From positions 124,001-188,000 of the forward strand of contig NZ_JAKFGB010000019.1 in the NCBI RefSeq assembly GCF_022267515.1: 64,000 nucleotides of DNA, written 5' to 3'. The translations under genes were made by a program, and so were the position numbers. Source of the DNA: Rubinisphaera margarita. Its GTDB lineage: Bacteria > Planctomycetota > Planctomycetia > Planctomycetales > Planctomycetaceae. Positions 1-8,395 of the stretch are shown here, piece by piece (the stretch's first letter is position 1; every line of letters starts with the position of its first letter). The notes under the pieces were generated by a model. That model had not been told where the DNA came from and searched no databases. It saw only the letters and a program-made list of their open reading frames with translations.

Positions 1-510
1 GCATGAGCGAAAGCGTCTGCGATGGTGGTCGAACCGCACTGGAATCCCAATTCACGCGCGAGTCCAATACCGTTGTCTCTCTGATGGACATTGTGACGGG
101 TCGGAAATAGCTCGTTCCCCGGGGGCGGTGCCGTCCGCTTTCTCTGGGGATTCCCTGGCAGGACTCGTCACTCCGGCTGCTGCTGCGTATCATTCTTGGA
201 CAAACAATCGCTCATTCCGTATCCTGACATCCGGACACGATGCCGTCGTATCGTCCGTAACTCGGGCCCTCCCTGCCTCCTGCCGTATTTCCAGATGCTG
301 CATCGGTTCCACATTCTGATTTCATCTGCGGAAATTTCCGCAGATTTCGGGGAAGAGTCGACATGCTGATGCGTTCTTCTCACGGAGGCCCGTCAGGTCA
401 TCGATGGGAAACAGTAGCGAGAATGGCAGGGAACCGAGCACTGATCGACGCAATTCCGACTGCAGCCAGATCGGATTCTCCGGCTGCAAACTGAGTTTCA
501 GGCGACAAAC
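1..510. other. Leading edge with no confident gene
   Basis: I see no gene I can defend here. A plus-strand frame from 3 to 110 ends in TAG, and a minus-strand frame stays open from about 165 to the window edge (it contains a run reading NGIGLARELGFQCG); either could be the end or start of a gene lying outside the window, but neither shows a recognisable family. The region also holds a perfect palindrome at 324-345, listed separately. The kinase gene starts at 511. Confidence 0.4.
324..345. promoter_or_regulatory. Perfect 22-bp palindrome upstream of kinase
   Basis: The half-sites ATCTGCGGAAA and TTTCCGCAGAT are exact reverse complements with no spacer. The site lies 166 bp in front of the kinase start codon in non-coding sequence. 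A symmetric site of this length suits a dimeric DNA-binding regulator; there is no T-run after it, so a terminator is unlikely. Its regulator is unknown. Confidence 0.4.
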
Positions 511-2820
511 ATGACCACGGAAGAATTTCGAGTCCCGGACTCCGACGCCCAGACAATGGATTTTCTGCTCGATGCGTGGGAAGAAGCCATGGAGCGGGGC
601 GATGTGACTGCGCCTGAAATTATCTGCAAAGATCATCCGCATCTGCTCGAGGAGTTCGTCAATAAAACGGAGATGCTCGCGCGCGTGCACGGGAAACTTG
701 ATCCCAAACCTCAAAACGCGGCTCCCGGACATCTGGCTCCCGGCCAGCCGGAACCTGTCCCGAGTTCTCTGATCCACTGGAGCACCGACGTCAGCGGACT
801 CGACTATCACGCTCACGGCGGACTCGGCATCGTCTTCCGGGGATTCGACCAGCAGTTGCATCGCGATGTCGCCGTGAAGTTCATTCGCGAACGTCGTCGC
901 CGCAATCCGCTCGACCTGCAGCGGTTCCGAGTCGAAGCCGAGATCACCAGCCGCCTCGATCACCCCGGCGTTGCTCCCGTTCACGGCTACGGCATGACCG
1001 ATGCCGGCGTGCCGTTCTACACCATGCGCATGGTCGAAGGGCAGACGCTGCAACAGCGAATCGATGGCTTTCACAATCGGATGCGTCGCGAAGAGCATCC
1101 GGGTGAACGCAGCCTGGAATTCCGGAAGCTGCTGTCATCGTTCATCAGTGTCTGTAATACAATCGAGTACGCCCACACACGCGGAGTCATCAACTGCGAC
1201 ATCAAGCCGGGCAATGTCATGCTGGGCAAGTACGGTGAAACGGTCGTTCTCGACTGGGGATGCGCCAAGTACGTCGGCAGTGCCGGACGAGCGAAGTCGG
1301 TCGGGGAAGAATCGCTCAAGCCGTTGTCAGATACTGGCGGAAGCACGATCTCCGGTTCGACCGGCGGCACGCCGATTTACATGAGTCCCGAGCAACACGC
1401 TCAGGCTGAAGACATTGGTCCTCCCTCCGACATTTACGGGCTGGGCGTGACGCTGTATCGGCTCATCACCGGACAGGCGGCATTCTCTCCCGATAACTCG
1501 CTTCCGCAGATCCGTGAGTCCGTCCTTCGTGGCAAGTTCCGTAAGCCGAAGGACATTTGCCCCTGGCTCTCCAAGGCGCTCGAAGCGATTTGTCTCAAAG
1601 CGATGGCTCTGGATCCGGAAGACCGGTATCAGTCGGCGGCTGCCCTGGCCCAGGACCTGGAACGGTATTTGGGTGATGAAGAAGTCGATGCCTATGTTGA
1701 ACCGATCAATCGGCGCGTGGCTCGACTGATGCGACGACATCGCGGGATTTCCCAAGTGATTCTGCTCAGTGCACTCACGTTGATACTGTTCTCGTCGGTC
1801 TTTGCGGTGGTGATGGGACGCTCGGCGACCCGGGAAGCCGCCGCCCGCGAACAGGCCATGATGATGCGGAATCGTTCCCTGCAGCTCGCCGCCCGTTCCG
1901 CAGCCACTTCGATGGCGTTGAAAATTAACGATGCCTGGCGGATTCTGGAGATCGAATCGAACTCCCGGCGTCTGCAGGATGGCATGGCGGGACCAGGAAA
2001 CGCACCGGATCCACAGCAGTGGAGCGAAGTCCAATCCGTCCTCAATCACATTGCAGCCACGCACGCTCAGGCCACTCAGGCCTCAAGCTGGTTCCTCTGC
2101 AATAAAGACGGCGTGCAGGTCGCCCGGTATCCTTTACTCGATGAGGAGGGGAATCCGTACGATAGTATTGGTCGCAACCTTTCCTACCGGGACTACTTCC
2201 ACGGCAATGGAAATGATCTCGCAGCCGGTGAAACCGGGACGCCCCCGCACATCAGCGATATCCATCTCTCGGCTGTCTATCAGAGCAGCAACACCGCCGA
2301 TCTCAAGGTCGCCTTTTCCATTCCGGTCTGGTCCAAATCCAATGGAGATGGAGATCGCGAATTCCTTGGCGTGCTCGGCTATTCCGTGGAACTCGGCCGG
2401 TTTGCGGTCCTGCGCGACGAAGCCGAGAGTCGACGCCTGCGGGAGAGTTCCGTGCTCGTTGATTTGCGAAATCCCCAGGGATCAGCCGCCAGTCATTACG
2501 GCATGATCCTTCAGCATCCGGAACTCAGCACCTTGCTGCAGAAGAAGAATCCGTCACTTTCAGCGATTCCACGACTCAACGGCGAAGAGCTGGAAACGAT
2601 TGAGCAACATCGGACGGAGCGAATTAACCAAATCCACGAAGCCGGCTTTGCCGCCTCCACCTCCGACGTGCTGCTCGTCCAGAACTATACCGATCCCTTC
2701 GACGAAACAGGTTCGTCGTCGTACATCGCGGCGTGCGAGCCAGTCTGTGTGGTCGGACGTCCGTCGGGATCGTTCAATACGGGCTGGCTGGTCATCGTGC
2801 AGGAATCGACAGGCGACTGA
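511..2820 (+). CDS. Membrane serine/threonine protein kinase with extracytoplasmic sensor
   Basis: This 769-residue protein resembles the planctomycete PknB-type kinases. An N-terminal leader (about 1-95) precedes the kinase domain: a glycine-rich loop at about 102-110 (GGLGIVFRG), the ATP lysine in VAVKF near 120, a catalytic loop CDIKPGN at 229-235 in which HRD reads NCD, and DWG instead of DFG at 248. D230, K232, N235 and D248 are present, so activity is plausible. One membrane helix follows at about 412-437. The remaining 330 residues look like a double-Cache/PDC-type ligand sensor (ASSWFLCNKDGVQVARYPLL is typical of that fold, and SYRDYFHG is the usual Cache motif). The polarity is unusual for a kinase: cytoplasmic kinase first, sensor last. 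The 3' end overlaps the convergent transporter gene by 136 bp. Confidence 0.88.
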   Translation: MTTEEFRVPDSDAQTMDFLLDAWEEAMERGDVTAPEIICKDHPHLLEEFVNKTEMLARVHGKLDPKPQNAAPGHLAPGQPEPVPSSLIHWSTDVSGLDYHAHGGLGIVFRGFDQQLHRDVAVKFIRERRRRNPLDLQRFRVEAEITSRLDHPGVAPVHGYGMTDAGVPFYTMRMVEGQTLQQRIDGFHNRMRREEHPGERSLEFRKLLSSFISVCNTIEYAHTRGVINCDIKPGNVMLGKYGETVVLDWGCAKYVGSAGRAKSVGEESLKPLSDTGGSTISGSTGGTPIYMSPEQHAQAEDIGPPSDIYGLGVTLYRLITGQAAFSPDNSLPQIRESVLRGKFRKPKDICPWLSKALEAICLKAMALDPEDRYQSAAALAQDLERYLGDEEVDAYVEPINRRVARLMRRHRGISQVILLSALTLILFSSVFAVVMGRSATREAAAREQAMMMRNRSLQLAARSAATSMALKINDAWRILEIESNSRRLQDGMAGPGNAPDPQQWSEVQSVLNHIAATHAQATQASSWFLCNKDGVQVARYPLLDEEGNPYDSIGRNLSYRDYFHGNGNDLAAGETGTPPHISDIHLSAVYQSSNTADLKVAFSIPVWSKSNGDGDREFLGVLGYSVELGRFAVLRDEAESRRLRESSVLVDLRNPQGSAASHYGMILQHPELSTLLQKKNPSLSAIPRLNGEELETIEQHRTERINQIHEAGFAASTSDVLLVQNYTDPFDETGSSSYIAACEPVCVVGRPSGSFNTGWLVIVQESTGD

Positions 2821-3869
2821 CGCCGGCGATCCATCATCAGCGCGACTTCATCGACCAGCCCGGCGACGATGTGCTGCACGAGCGTGTAGAAGATGATGAC
2901 CAGATGCAGCGTGGCGGCGGCTGGCAACACTGCGGTCACGAGCACCAGGGCCACACCGGTATTGCTCATCGCTGTGGAATACATCACTGCCAGGCGATCG
3001 CGACGCGGGAGCCGGCAGAGTCGCGAAACAAGCCAGGCGGCTACGAACAGCAGTCCGCAGAGAATACTGGCCGAGACCGCGACCAGCAGGATGAGCAAGG
3101 TATTTCCGCCGGCCAGGATTTCCGGCAGCGAAACCGCTCCATTGGCATAGTTCAGGACAAGCAGGAACAGGCTTGTCATGATTTTGATCGTCAGCTTCAT
3201 TCGCGGAAACGCATCGCGAATAAACACGCTCCGAACCAAAACGCCGAGCGCGGCTGGAATAATCACCCAGGTCATGACGAATGACCCGGCGTAGCCACGA
3301 CCGATCTCTGCGTACTCACTGATGAATTCCGGGTTCACAAACCGGCTGGCGAATCCAACGAGTCCGGGGACGAGAATAGGACTCAGCAGCACGCTAATGA
3401 CGATCAGCCACATGCTGAGCCCGACATTCGCTTCGGAGTGATGGGTCCAGGCCGCCGACGAATTCGCCACCGGCATCACGGCGACCAGAATCACGCCGAG
3501 GAGAATCAGATCCCAGGTATTTCCGGCAAAAAGCACACCGCCGGCGATCGCCAGGGCAATGATCAGACAGCAGGACACGACGCGAATCGAGAGACCGAGC
3601 ACGATCAACTTCGGGTGCCGCGTCAGGCAGAGCAGTTCCCGGGCTGGCACCGCCAGGCCGGTGTTGAACAACAGTCCCGCCAGCAGCAGGTTGACTGCGG
3701 TCACCGGCCCCAAACCCAGCGACTCGCTGCCGGGAACCTCGAAGGTGCGTAACCAGACGCCGGGAGCCGGGAAGATCGCCGCCAATCCGTACACCAACGC
3801 GATCCCTGGCAGCAGGTATCGCTGCAGCATCTGTTCCAGGCGTTTTGGAATTGGAGGTTGATTCGTCAT
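2685..3869 (-). CDS. Bile acid:sodium symporter (BASS)-family transporter
   Basis: This is a roughly 394-residue membrane protein with about ten hydrophobic helices. The arrangement and motifs such as GLLFNTGLAVPARELL, AVMPVANSSAAW and AMSNTGVALVLVTAVLP fit the BASS/ArsB-like sodium symporter family, which imports organic anions with sodium. The substrate cannot be told from sequence. The start was placed at an ATG at 3869 giving a short cytoplasmic N-terminus; a GTG at 3893 would add eight residues. The last helix ends near position 2830; the final 45 polar residues lie entirely inside the antisense of the kinase 3' end, so the tail may be an accidental extension that took over a stop codon. 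Confidence 0.8.
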   Translation of the reverse strand: MTNQPPIPKRLEQMLQRYLLPGIALVYGLAAIFPAPGVWLRTFEVPGSESLGLGPVTAVNLLLAGLLFNTGLAVPARELLCLTRHPKLIVLGLSIRVVSCCLIIALAIAGGVLFAGNTWDLILLGVILVAVMPVANSSAAWTHHSEANVGLSMWLIVISVLLSPILVPGLVGFASRFVNPEFISEYAEIGRGYAGSFVMTWVIIPAALGVLVRSVFIRDAFPRMKLTIKIMTSLFLLVLNYANGAVSLPEILAGGNTLLILLVAVSASILCGLLFVAAWLVSRLCRLPRRDRLAVMYSTAMSNTGVALVLVTAVLPAAATLHLVIIFYTLVQHIVAGLVDEVALMMDRRRQSPVDSCTMTSQPVLNDPDGRPTTQTGSHAAMYDDEPVSSKGSV

Positions 3870-4089
3870 GAGATCACAAGAGACTGGCGGCACAATTCGA
3901 GCGAGCTGTCCGCAGTGGGGAGGCGTCCGGTCAGGACATAGTCTCGCGACGATCCAAGCGGAAATCGACGCGGGGAAGGGACATGAAAAATTCCGGAAAA
4001 CTCGATTTTCTCCGAATCCTCTTTCCGCATCATAAAGGCAAGTCGACCGGCTTTCCTAGAGCGAGTTGGACTTAACTCCGAAAGCCCAC

Positions 4090-5484
4090 TCAGCTCCGGT
4101 CCGAGGGGGTTTCGATCACGCTCATCTGTTTCCATTTCCCCTGGCGATACCGGGCATACATCACCACGCCGACCAGCACGATGTAGCTCGTGACAATCAC
4201 CCAGCTGGCGTACAAATTTCCTCCCCAGTAGATCCAGACGAGAGCGGACGGAATCACGAGAACGAAAATGCTGGCCAGCAGGAAGAACACAAACGGAAAC
4301 AGCGAGTCTCCCGCCCCCCGGATGGCGTATGCGTAGACGATCCCGAATACATCGAACATTCCGTACACGGCGATAAACCTGAGCAGAACGATCGCGGTCG
4401 CCTCGATCTGATGGAAATCGGCTCCCGCCGCGTACGCACTGAATGGGCTGATGAGCAATCGCGGCAGAAACAGATAGGCCAGACACCAGACCCCCATGTA
4501 CGTCATTCCCAGAACCACCGCGTGCCGCACGGTCGATTCCGCCAGCAGCGGCTGACCTTCTCCCACCCGGCGGCCCACCAGCGTCATCACGCCGGTACCC
4601 AGGCCTAGCATCGGAATGAACGCCAGTGAGTTCAGGTTGAATGCCAGATTCGTTGCCGCCAGCTCAGCTGTGCCCAGCTTTCCCACGAAGAACAGAAACG
4701 TCGTATATCCGAACAGATCGACAAAAATCTGCAGTCCCACGGGAACGCCATACCAGATCATTCGCCCACAAAGTTCGAGATCGAGCCCCAGTTTCGACCA
4801 CAGCGGATAGCCGTCCCGGTGGCAGTGATAGACCAGAATTCCCATGAACAGGAGCGTCGCCATCACGTTGGCGCACACCGTGGCGATTGCGGCCCCAAAG
4901 ATCCCCTGTGCGGGGATCGGTCCAGCTCCGAAGATCAGAATCGCGTCGAGCGCGAGATTGATCAGCACCGCGAACAGATTGACCCACATTACGATTGCGG
5001 TGCGACTGCGACCGGCGAAGAATCCGGAGAGAGCGTTCACGAGCAGGACAGCCGGGGTCCCGAGGCAGAGCGTCGAGAAGTAGATGATCTCGTTCCGCTG
5101 GACATCGGGGGGATGGTCCGCCAGGGCAAAGATCCAGGGAGCCGCCAGAGAACAGGTCGCCAGCGCGCTTCCGAACACGAGACAGATCCAGATCGACTGC
5201 CAGATCACGCCGGCGACACGATCTTTTCGCCCTGCCCCTTCGTATTGGGCGACGAACGTCCCGGTGTAATTCGCCACGCCGAGTGCGAAGCTGATGATGG
5301 TCCAGTTCAGCATGCCGGCAGGCATCGTCGCGGCCAGGGCACTGTTGGAGTGCCAGGTGAGCAGCATTCGGTCGACAAAGCTGATCAGTGACTGGGACCC
5401 GAAGCTGACCATCAGCGGCAGCGCGACCATCAGCAGTTCATGAGCTGATCCCGGTTGATAGCGATGCTGAGTCTCGGCCGACAT
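4090..5484 (-). CDS. MATE-family efflux transporter
   Basis: The 464-residue protein has about twelve membrane helices in two homologous halves, as in NorM-type multidrug and toxin extrusion exporters. Characteristic pieces are ALPLMVSFGSQSLISFVDRM in the first helix, ALGVANYTGTFVAQYEGAG in the second, and the repeat of the pattern in the second half (NLAFNLNSLAFIPMLGLGTG). It would export cationic compounds using a sodium or proton gradient; the substrate is not predictable. ATG at 5484 gives the normal family length. It is transcribed away from lexA, separated by the lexA terminator. Confidence 0.88.
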   Translation of the reverse strand: MSAETQHRYQPGSAHELLMVALPLMVSFGSQSLISFVDRMLLTWHSNSALAATMPAGMLNWTIISFALGVANYTGTFVAQYEGAGRKDRVAGVIWQSIWICLVFGSALATCSLAAPWIFALADHPPDVQRNEIIYFSTLCLGTPAVLLVNALSGFFAGRSRTAIVMWVNLFAVLINLALDAILIFGAGPIPAQGIFGAAIATVCANVMATLLFMGILVYHCHRDGYPLWSKLGLDLELCGRMIWYGVPVGLQIFVDLFGYTTFLFFVGKLGTAELAATNLAFNLNSLAFIPMLGLGTGVMTLVGRRVGEGQPLLAESTVRHAVVLGMTYMGVWCLAYLFLPRLLISPFSAYAAGADFHQIEATAIVLLRFIAVYGMFDVFGIVYAYAIRGAGDSLFPFVFFLLASIFVLVIPSALVWIYWGGNLYASWVIVTSYIVLVGVVMYARYRQGKWKQMSVIETPSDRS

Positions 5485-5611
5485 GAGCGCGCGGTCTGGA
5501 AAACGGTCAGGGATGGATGCCGGCAGTGTATGCGACCAGAGAAATCAGAGGAAATGCACCAAAGACGCCAAAATTCTGACAGATCAAAACGTTTTCAGTA
5601 TGACAGCGCGT

Positions 5612-5640
5612 AAAAAAAGAGGCTTCGGACGAAGCCTCTT
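5612..5640 (-). terminator. Rho-independent terminator of lexA
   Basis: A 10-bp perfect stem (5617-5626 with 5631-5640) with a GGAC loop is followed on the minus strand by seven T residues. It lies 36 bp past the lexA stop codon. Confidence 0.9.
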
Positions 5641-5675
5641 ATCGATCAAATTCTCATCCGAGCCGCGTGCGTCAA

Positions 5676-6284
5676 TTAATACTGACGAATCACACCGTTC
5701 ACGACGCCCAGAATTTCGACGTTGTTCGAGTAAATCGGAGACATTGAAGAGTTGGCCGGTTCGAGACGAATTCGGCTCGGTTCGCGGAAGAACCGTTTCA
5801 GGGTTGCTTCGTTGCCATCGACGAGAGCGACAACGATGTCTCCGTCTTTGCAGTTCTTGGTTCTCTCAACAACCACGTAATCTCCTTCAGCGATATGATC
5901 TTCGATCATCGACTCGCCTTTGACGCGGAGACAGAAGTGGTTTTCATCATCAAACAGGCCGGAAAAATCGACCAGGTCTTCTTCTTCGACAGCCAGAACC
6001 GGGCTGCCGGCGGCGATCTGTCCTGCCAGACGCAGTGACGTCGGACGCAGCTGAGCATGATCAGTCAGCTGAATCGCGCGAGACATATGGGACTCGCGGG
6101 TAATGAGACCTTTGCGCTCCAGCGCTTTCAGGTGACACATCACGCCATTGGGAGAACGGATTCCAAAGTGATTGCCGATCTCACGAACGGTCGGACCATA
6201 TCCGCGGTTAATGATCTTCTCTTTCAGGAAGTCATAGATGGCGGACTGGCGGTCTGTGAGAGGCGGATGAACCTTGTCAGTCAT
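5676..6284 (-). CDS. lexA: LexA repressor (SOS regulator, S24 autopeptidase)
   Basis: LexA represses DNA-damage genes and cuts itself when RecA filaments form. The 202-residue product shows an N-terminal winged-helix DNA-binding domain (LTDRQSAIYDFLKEKI, then GYGPTVREIGNHFGI, then the recognition segment SPNGVMCHLKALERKGLI), the cleavage site Ala92-Gly93 in GQIAAGSP, the catalytic serine S125 in VKGESM and the catalytic lysine K163. All residues needed for self-cleavage are present. The ATG at 6284 has an AAGGA ribosome site; an upstream in-frame start would add 21 residues with no family match. An inverted repeat 141-158 bp upstream may be an operator. Confidence 0.95.
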   Translation of the reverse strand: MTDKVHPPLTDRQSAIYDFLKEKIINRGYGPTVREIGNHFGIRSPNGVMCHLKALERKGLITRESHMSRAIQLTDHAQLRPTSLRLAGQIAAGSPVLAVEEEDLVDFSGLFDDENHFCLRVKGESMIEDHIAEGDYVVVERTKNCKDGDIVVALVDGNEATLKRFFREPSRIRLEPANSSMSPIYSNNVEILGVVNGVIRQY

Positions 6285-6424
6285 GGGTTTGTTCCTTCGT
6301 AAAAACAGCTGGCCCGGATTGAAAATCCACTGGTAACGCGTGCTCACCTCAGATCGATTTGATCGTTTTATCGTGATGTCGAGAGTCTTTCCAGCTCATC
6401 GTCTGCACGAGCGTGCAATAGCCA

Positions 6425-6442
6425 GTATATTTACCAATATAC
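6425..6442. promoter_or_regulatory. GTATAT-N6-ATATAC inverted repeat upstream of lexA
   Basis: Two exact 6-bp half-sites, GTATAT at 6425-6430 and ATATAC at 6437-6442, are separated by 6 bp in an AT-rich stretch of the lexA leader. The symmetric layout suits a LexA or other dimeric repressor site, but the motif does not match the proteobacterial CTGT-N8-ACAG or the Firmicutes CGAAC box, and it could also be part of promoter elements. Confidence 0.35.
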
Positions 6443-6782
6443 CACTGTTTATACACCGGGACAACCGTGAAACTGGACAGACGCGAGGTATTCCTCTGCC
6501 CGATTTGAACGTCTTTCCAGGAGTTTTCCGTCCGCAGCGTGGTCGGAGTCCTGAATTTTTTTCGTAAGAAATTCAAAACTGGCGTCTCGACAACCGGTCC
6601 TGACCGCGTGGCCAGCCATTCCAAAGAAGCAGCTGGACTGGCCATTTCTGCCGATGAACCGGAGTGAGCATCGATACAAGCTACCACATAGAGAGGATAG
6701 CTCACAAGTTTCAACGAGTGTCCGGCAGATCCACCGCTGTGGATTCGACCACCCGGGTAGATTTGGGAGGCTCGGACGGGTC

Positions 6783-8090
6783 CTACTTCTCGGCGACCGT
6801 TTTTCGCTGAGGCAAGTTCTTCAACTGGTCTCCTGAGACCTGAGTCGCCTGAACGACACCTTTGGAATCGATGAACCAGTAGCTCGGGACCGTGTCGATC
6901 CCATACTGGCGAGCCAGCGGCTGACTGGCTCCGCGAAGTTCCGGCTCCTGGTAAAAGATATGTTTCCCGGGCAGCTTGTGCTCGGCAATGTACTTGCCGA
7001 CGGCCTCTTCTTCGTTGTCCAGACAGATGCCGAGCACAGCGAAACCTTCGTTCTCCACCAGATCCTGCAGAGCGGGAATCTGTTCGGCGAACTCGTGCGA
7101 GCGCGACGACCAGAAGACGACAAGCACCTGTTGCCCTTCGAACTCTTTCAGACTTACTGTCTGACCATCGTAAGTCGGTCCCTCGATCGCCACGCGACGA
7201 TGCGTCAGTTCCATCCTTCGCAGAGCCGCTTCGATCCGGGGACCGAACGGAGTCTGCGGAAACGCCTGGGAAACCAGTGAGTAACATTCGATCGCCGGCA
7301 GGGTCAACTGGCGTTCTTCGCAGAGTTCGCCTGCTCCGAGCAGTTGCACAATCGCACGAGGCTCTTCCGCCGGAAAGTTGGTCGCGAACAGCTTGGCCTG
7401 TCGGACATATTCACTCAACCACGGAGAGTCGCTGTCGGTGCGACGGGCCAGGGTTTCCGCGAGTCGGACAATCGTGCCGGCGGCCGTGACTGCCGCGATC
7501 GATTCCGGACGCTGACGCCCCAGCAGAGCCGAATCGTCGTAGAGTTCCTGGAGAGCCTTTTCGTCGCCCTGCAACGCCAGTTGAAAACGTGCTTCCATCA
7601 AGGCGTAAACTGCGGCGTTGAAGACCGCTTCCTTCTCAGGGCGAAGATGTGTGAGAGAAATCGCGTGCGAGGCGAGCGAAACGATTCGCTGATTGTTGTC
7701 ACGGATCCGCCGCAGCTGAACGTCTTCCGGCGTCTTGCTGTCTTCACTGATCTGTTTCTGGGAATCGCCGAGAACAGCCGCGATCTGTTCGAGATCCCAC
7801 TCTGGCGTCCCCGAAGCAGCCGGAGTCTCCTTCAGGGGAAGTTTCTTAATGACTTCAAGGGAAGCCGTCTGAATTTCCGGCGTCAATTCCGATTGCGTCG
7901 CTGGCCGAATCTTGAGCACCGGCATCGCGGCTCCGGAATCGTCAAGCTGACGATCGGTCGGTTCAGCCTGCACAATTTTGGGAACGGGAGCAGGTTGCTG
8001 CGGTGCGTCCTGTTCCGAAACGGATTCGGAGCGATTGCAACCAGCGGAACACGAGAGCAGAACCAGCAGAACGACCCGAGATGCGGGCAT
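6783..8090 (-). CDS. Thioredoxin-fold lipoprotein lacking the CxxC active site
   Basis: The N-terminus is a lipoprotein signal with lipobox LSCSAGC, cleaved before Cys18 if the ATG at 8090 is used (435 residues); an ATG at 8147 would give an over-long signal. Residues about 30-290 are helical and may form repeats. The last 140 residues match the AhpC/TSA-TlpA thioredoxin-like fold: QTVSLKEFEGQQVLVVFWSS, then VLGICLDNEEEAVGKYI, then TVPSYWFIDSKG with the cis-proline loop. Where TlpA or ResA carry WCxPC this protein reads WSSRSH, so it cannot do dithiol chemistry. A structural or peroxide-insensitive binding role is more likely. It is divergent from the next gene and shares its leader with neither. 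Confidence 0.75.
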   Translation of the reverse strand: MPASRVVLLVLLSCSAGCNRSESVSEQDAPQQPAPVPKIVQAEPTDRQLDDSGAAMPVLKIRPATQSELTPEIQTASLEVIKKLPLKETPAASGTPEWDLEQIAAVLGDSQKQISEDSKTPEDVQLRRIRDNNQRIVSLASHAISLTHLRPEKEAVFNAAVYALMEARFQLALQGDEKALQELYDDSALLGRQRPESIAAVTAAGTIVRLAETLARRTDSDSPWLSEYVRQAKLFATNFPAEEPRAIVQLLGAGELCEERQLTLPAIECYSLVSQAFPQTPFGPRIEAALRRMELTHRRVAIEGPTYDGQTVSLKEFEGQQVLVVFWSSRSHEFAEQIPALQDLVENEGFAVLGICLDNEEEAVGKYIAEHKLPGKHIFYQEPELRGASQPLARQYGIDTVPSYWFIDSKGVVQATQVSGDQLKNLPQRKTVAEK

Positions 8091-8395
8091 CCCGAACGTT
8101 GTGCGACATGTTTCCACGCGTGAAAGCGGCTTCCCTGCCAGATTCATTGCTTCGCATTCCTCATCTTGAAAGCTGACGGAGCAGGTCGTCGAACTCCTGT
8201 CGACGGCCCGGCGGCAACTGACATCAGTTCCCCGTCCAGAACATTCATGGTGTCCGCACTTCCGGCGGAACGCTAAACTGTGTCGTTCCCTTAAGTACAG
8301 ATAAGCCGGGGTTTTTAGCGCAATTTCCGGTTTCAGGTCAAGACGAGTCCACTCAACCCGCTTTTCGCCTGCTTTTCAGACGTTTCCGAAGCCTC

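Noticed and set aside
1..165. Minus-strand partial gene at the window edge
   Set aside because: The frame stays open with protein-like residues, but no start codon, ribosome site or known family is visible, so it is recorded only as uncertain sequence.
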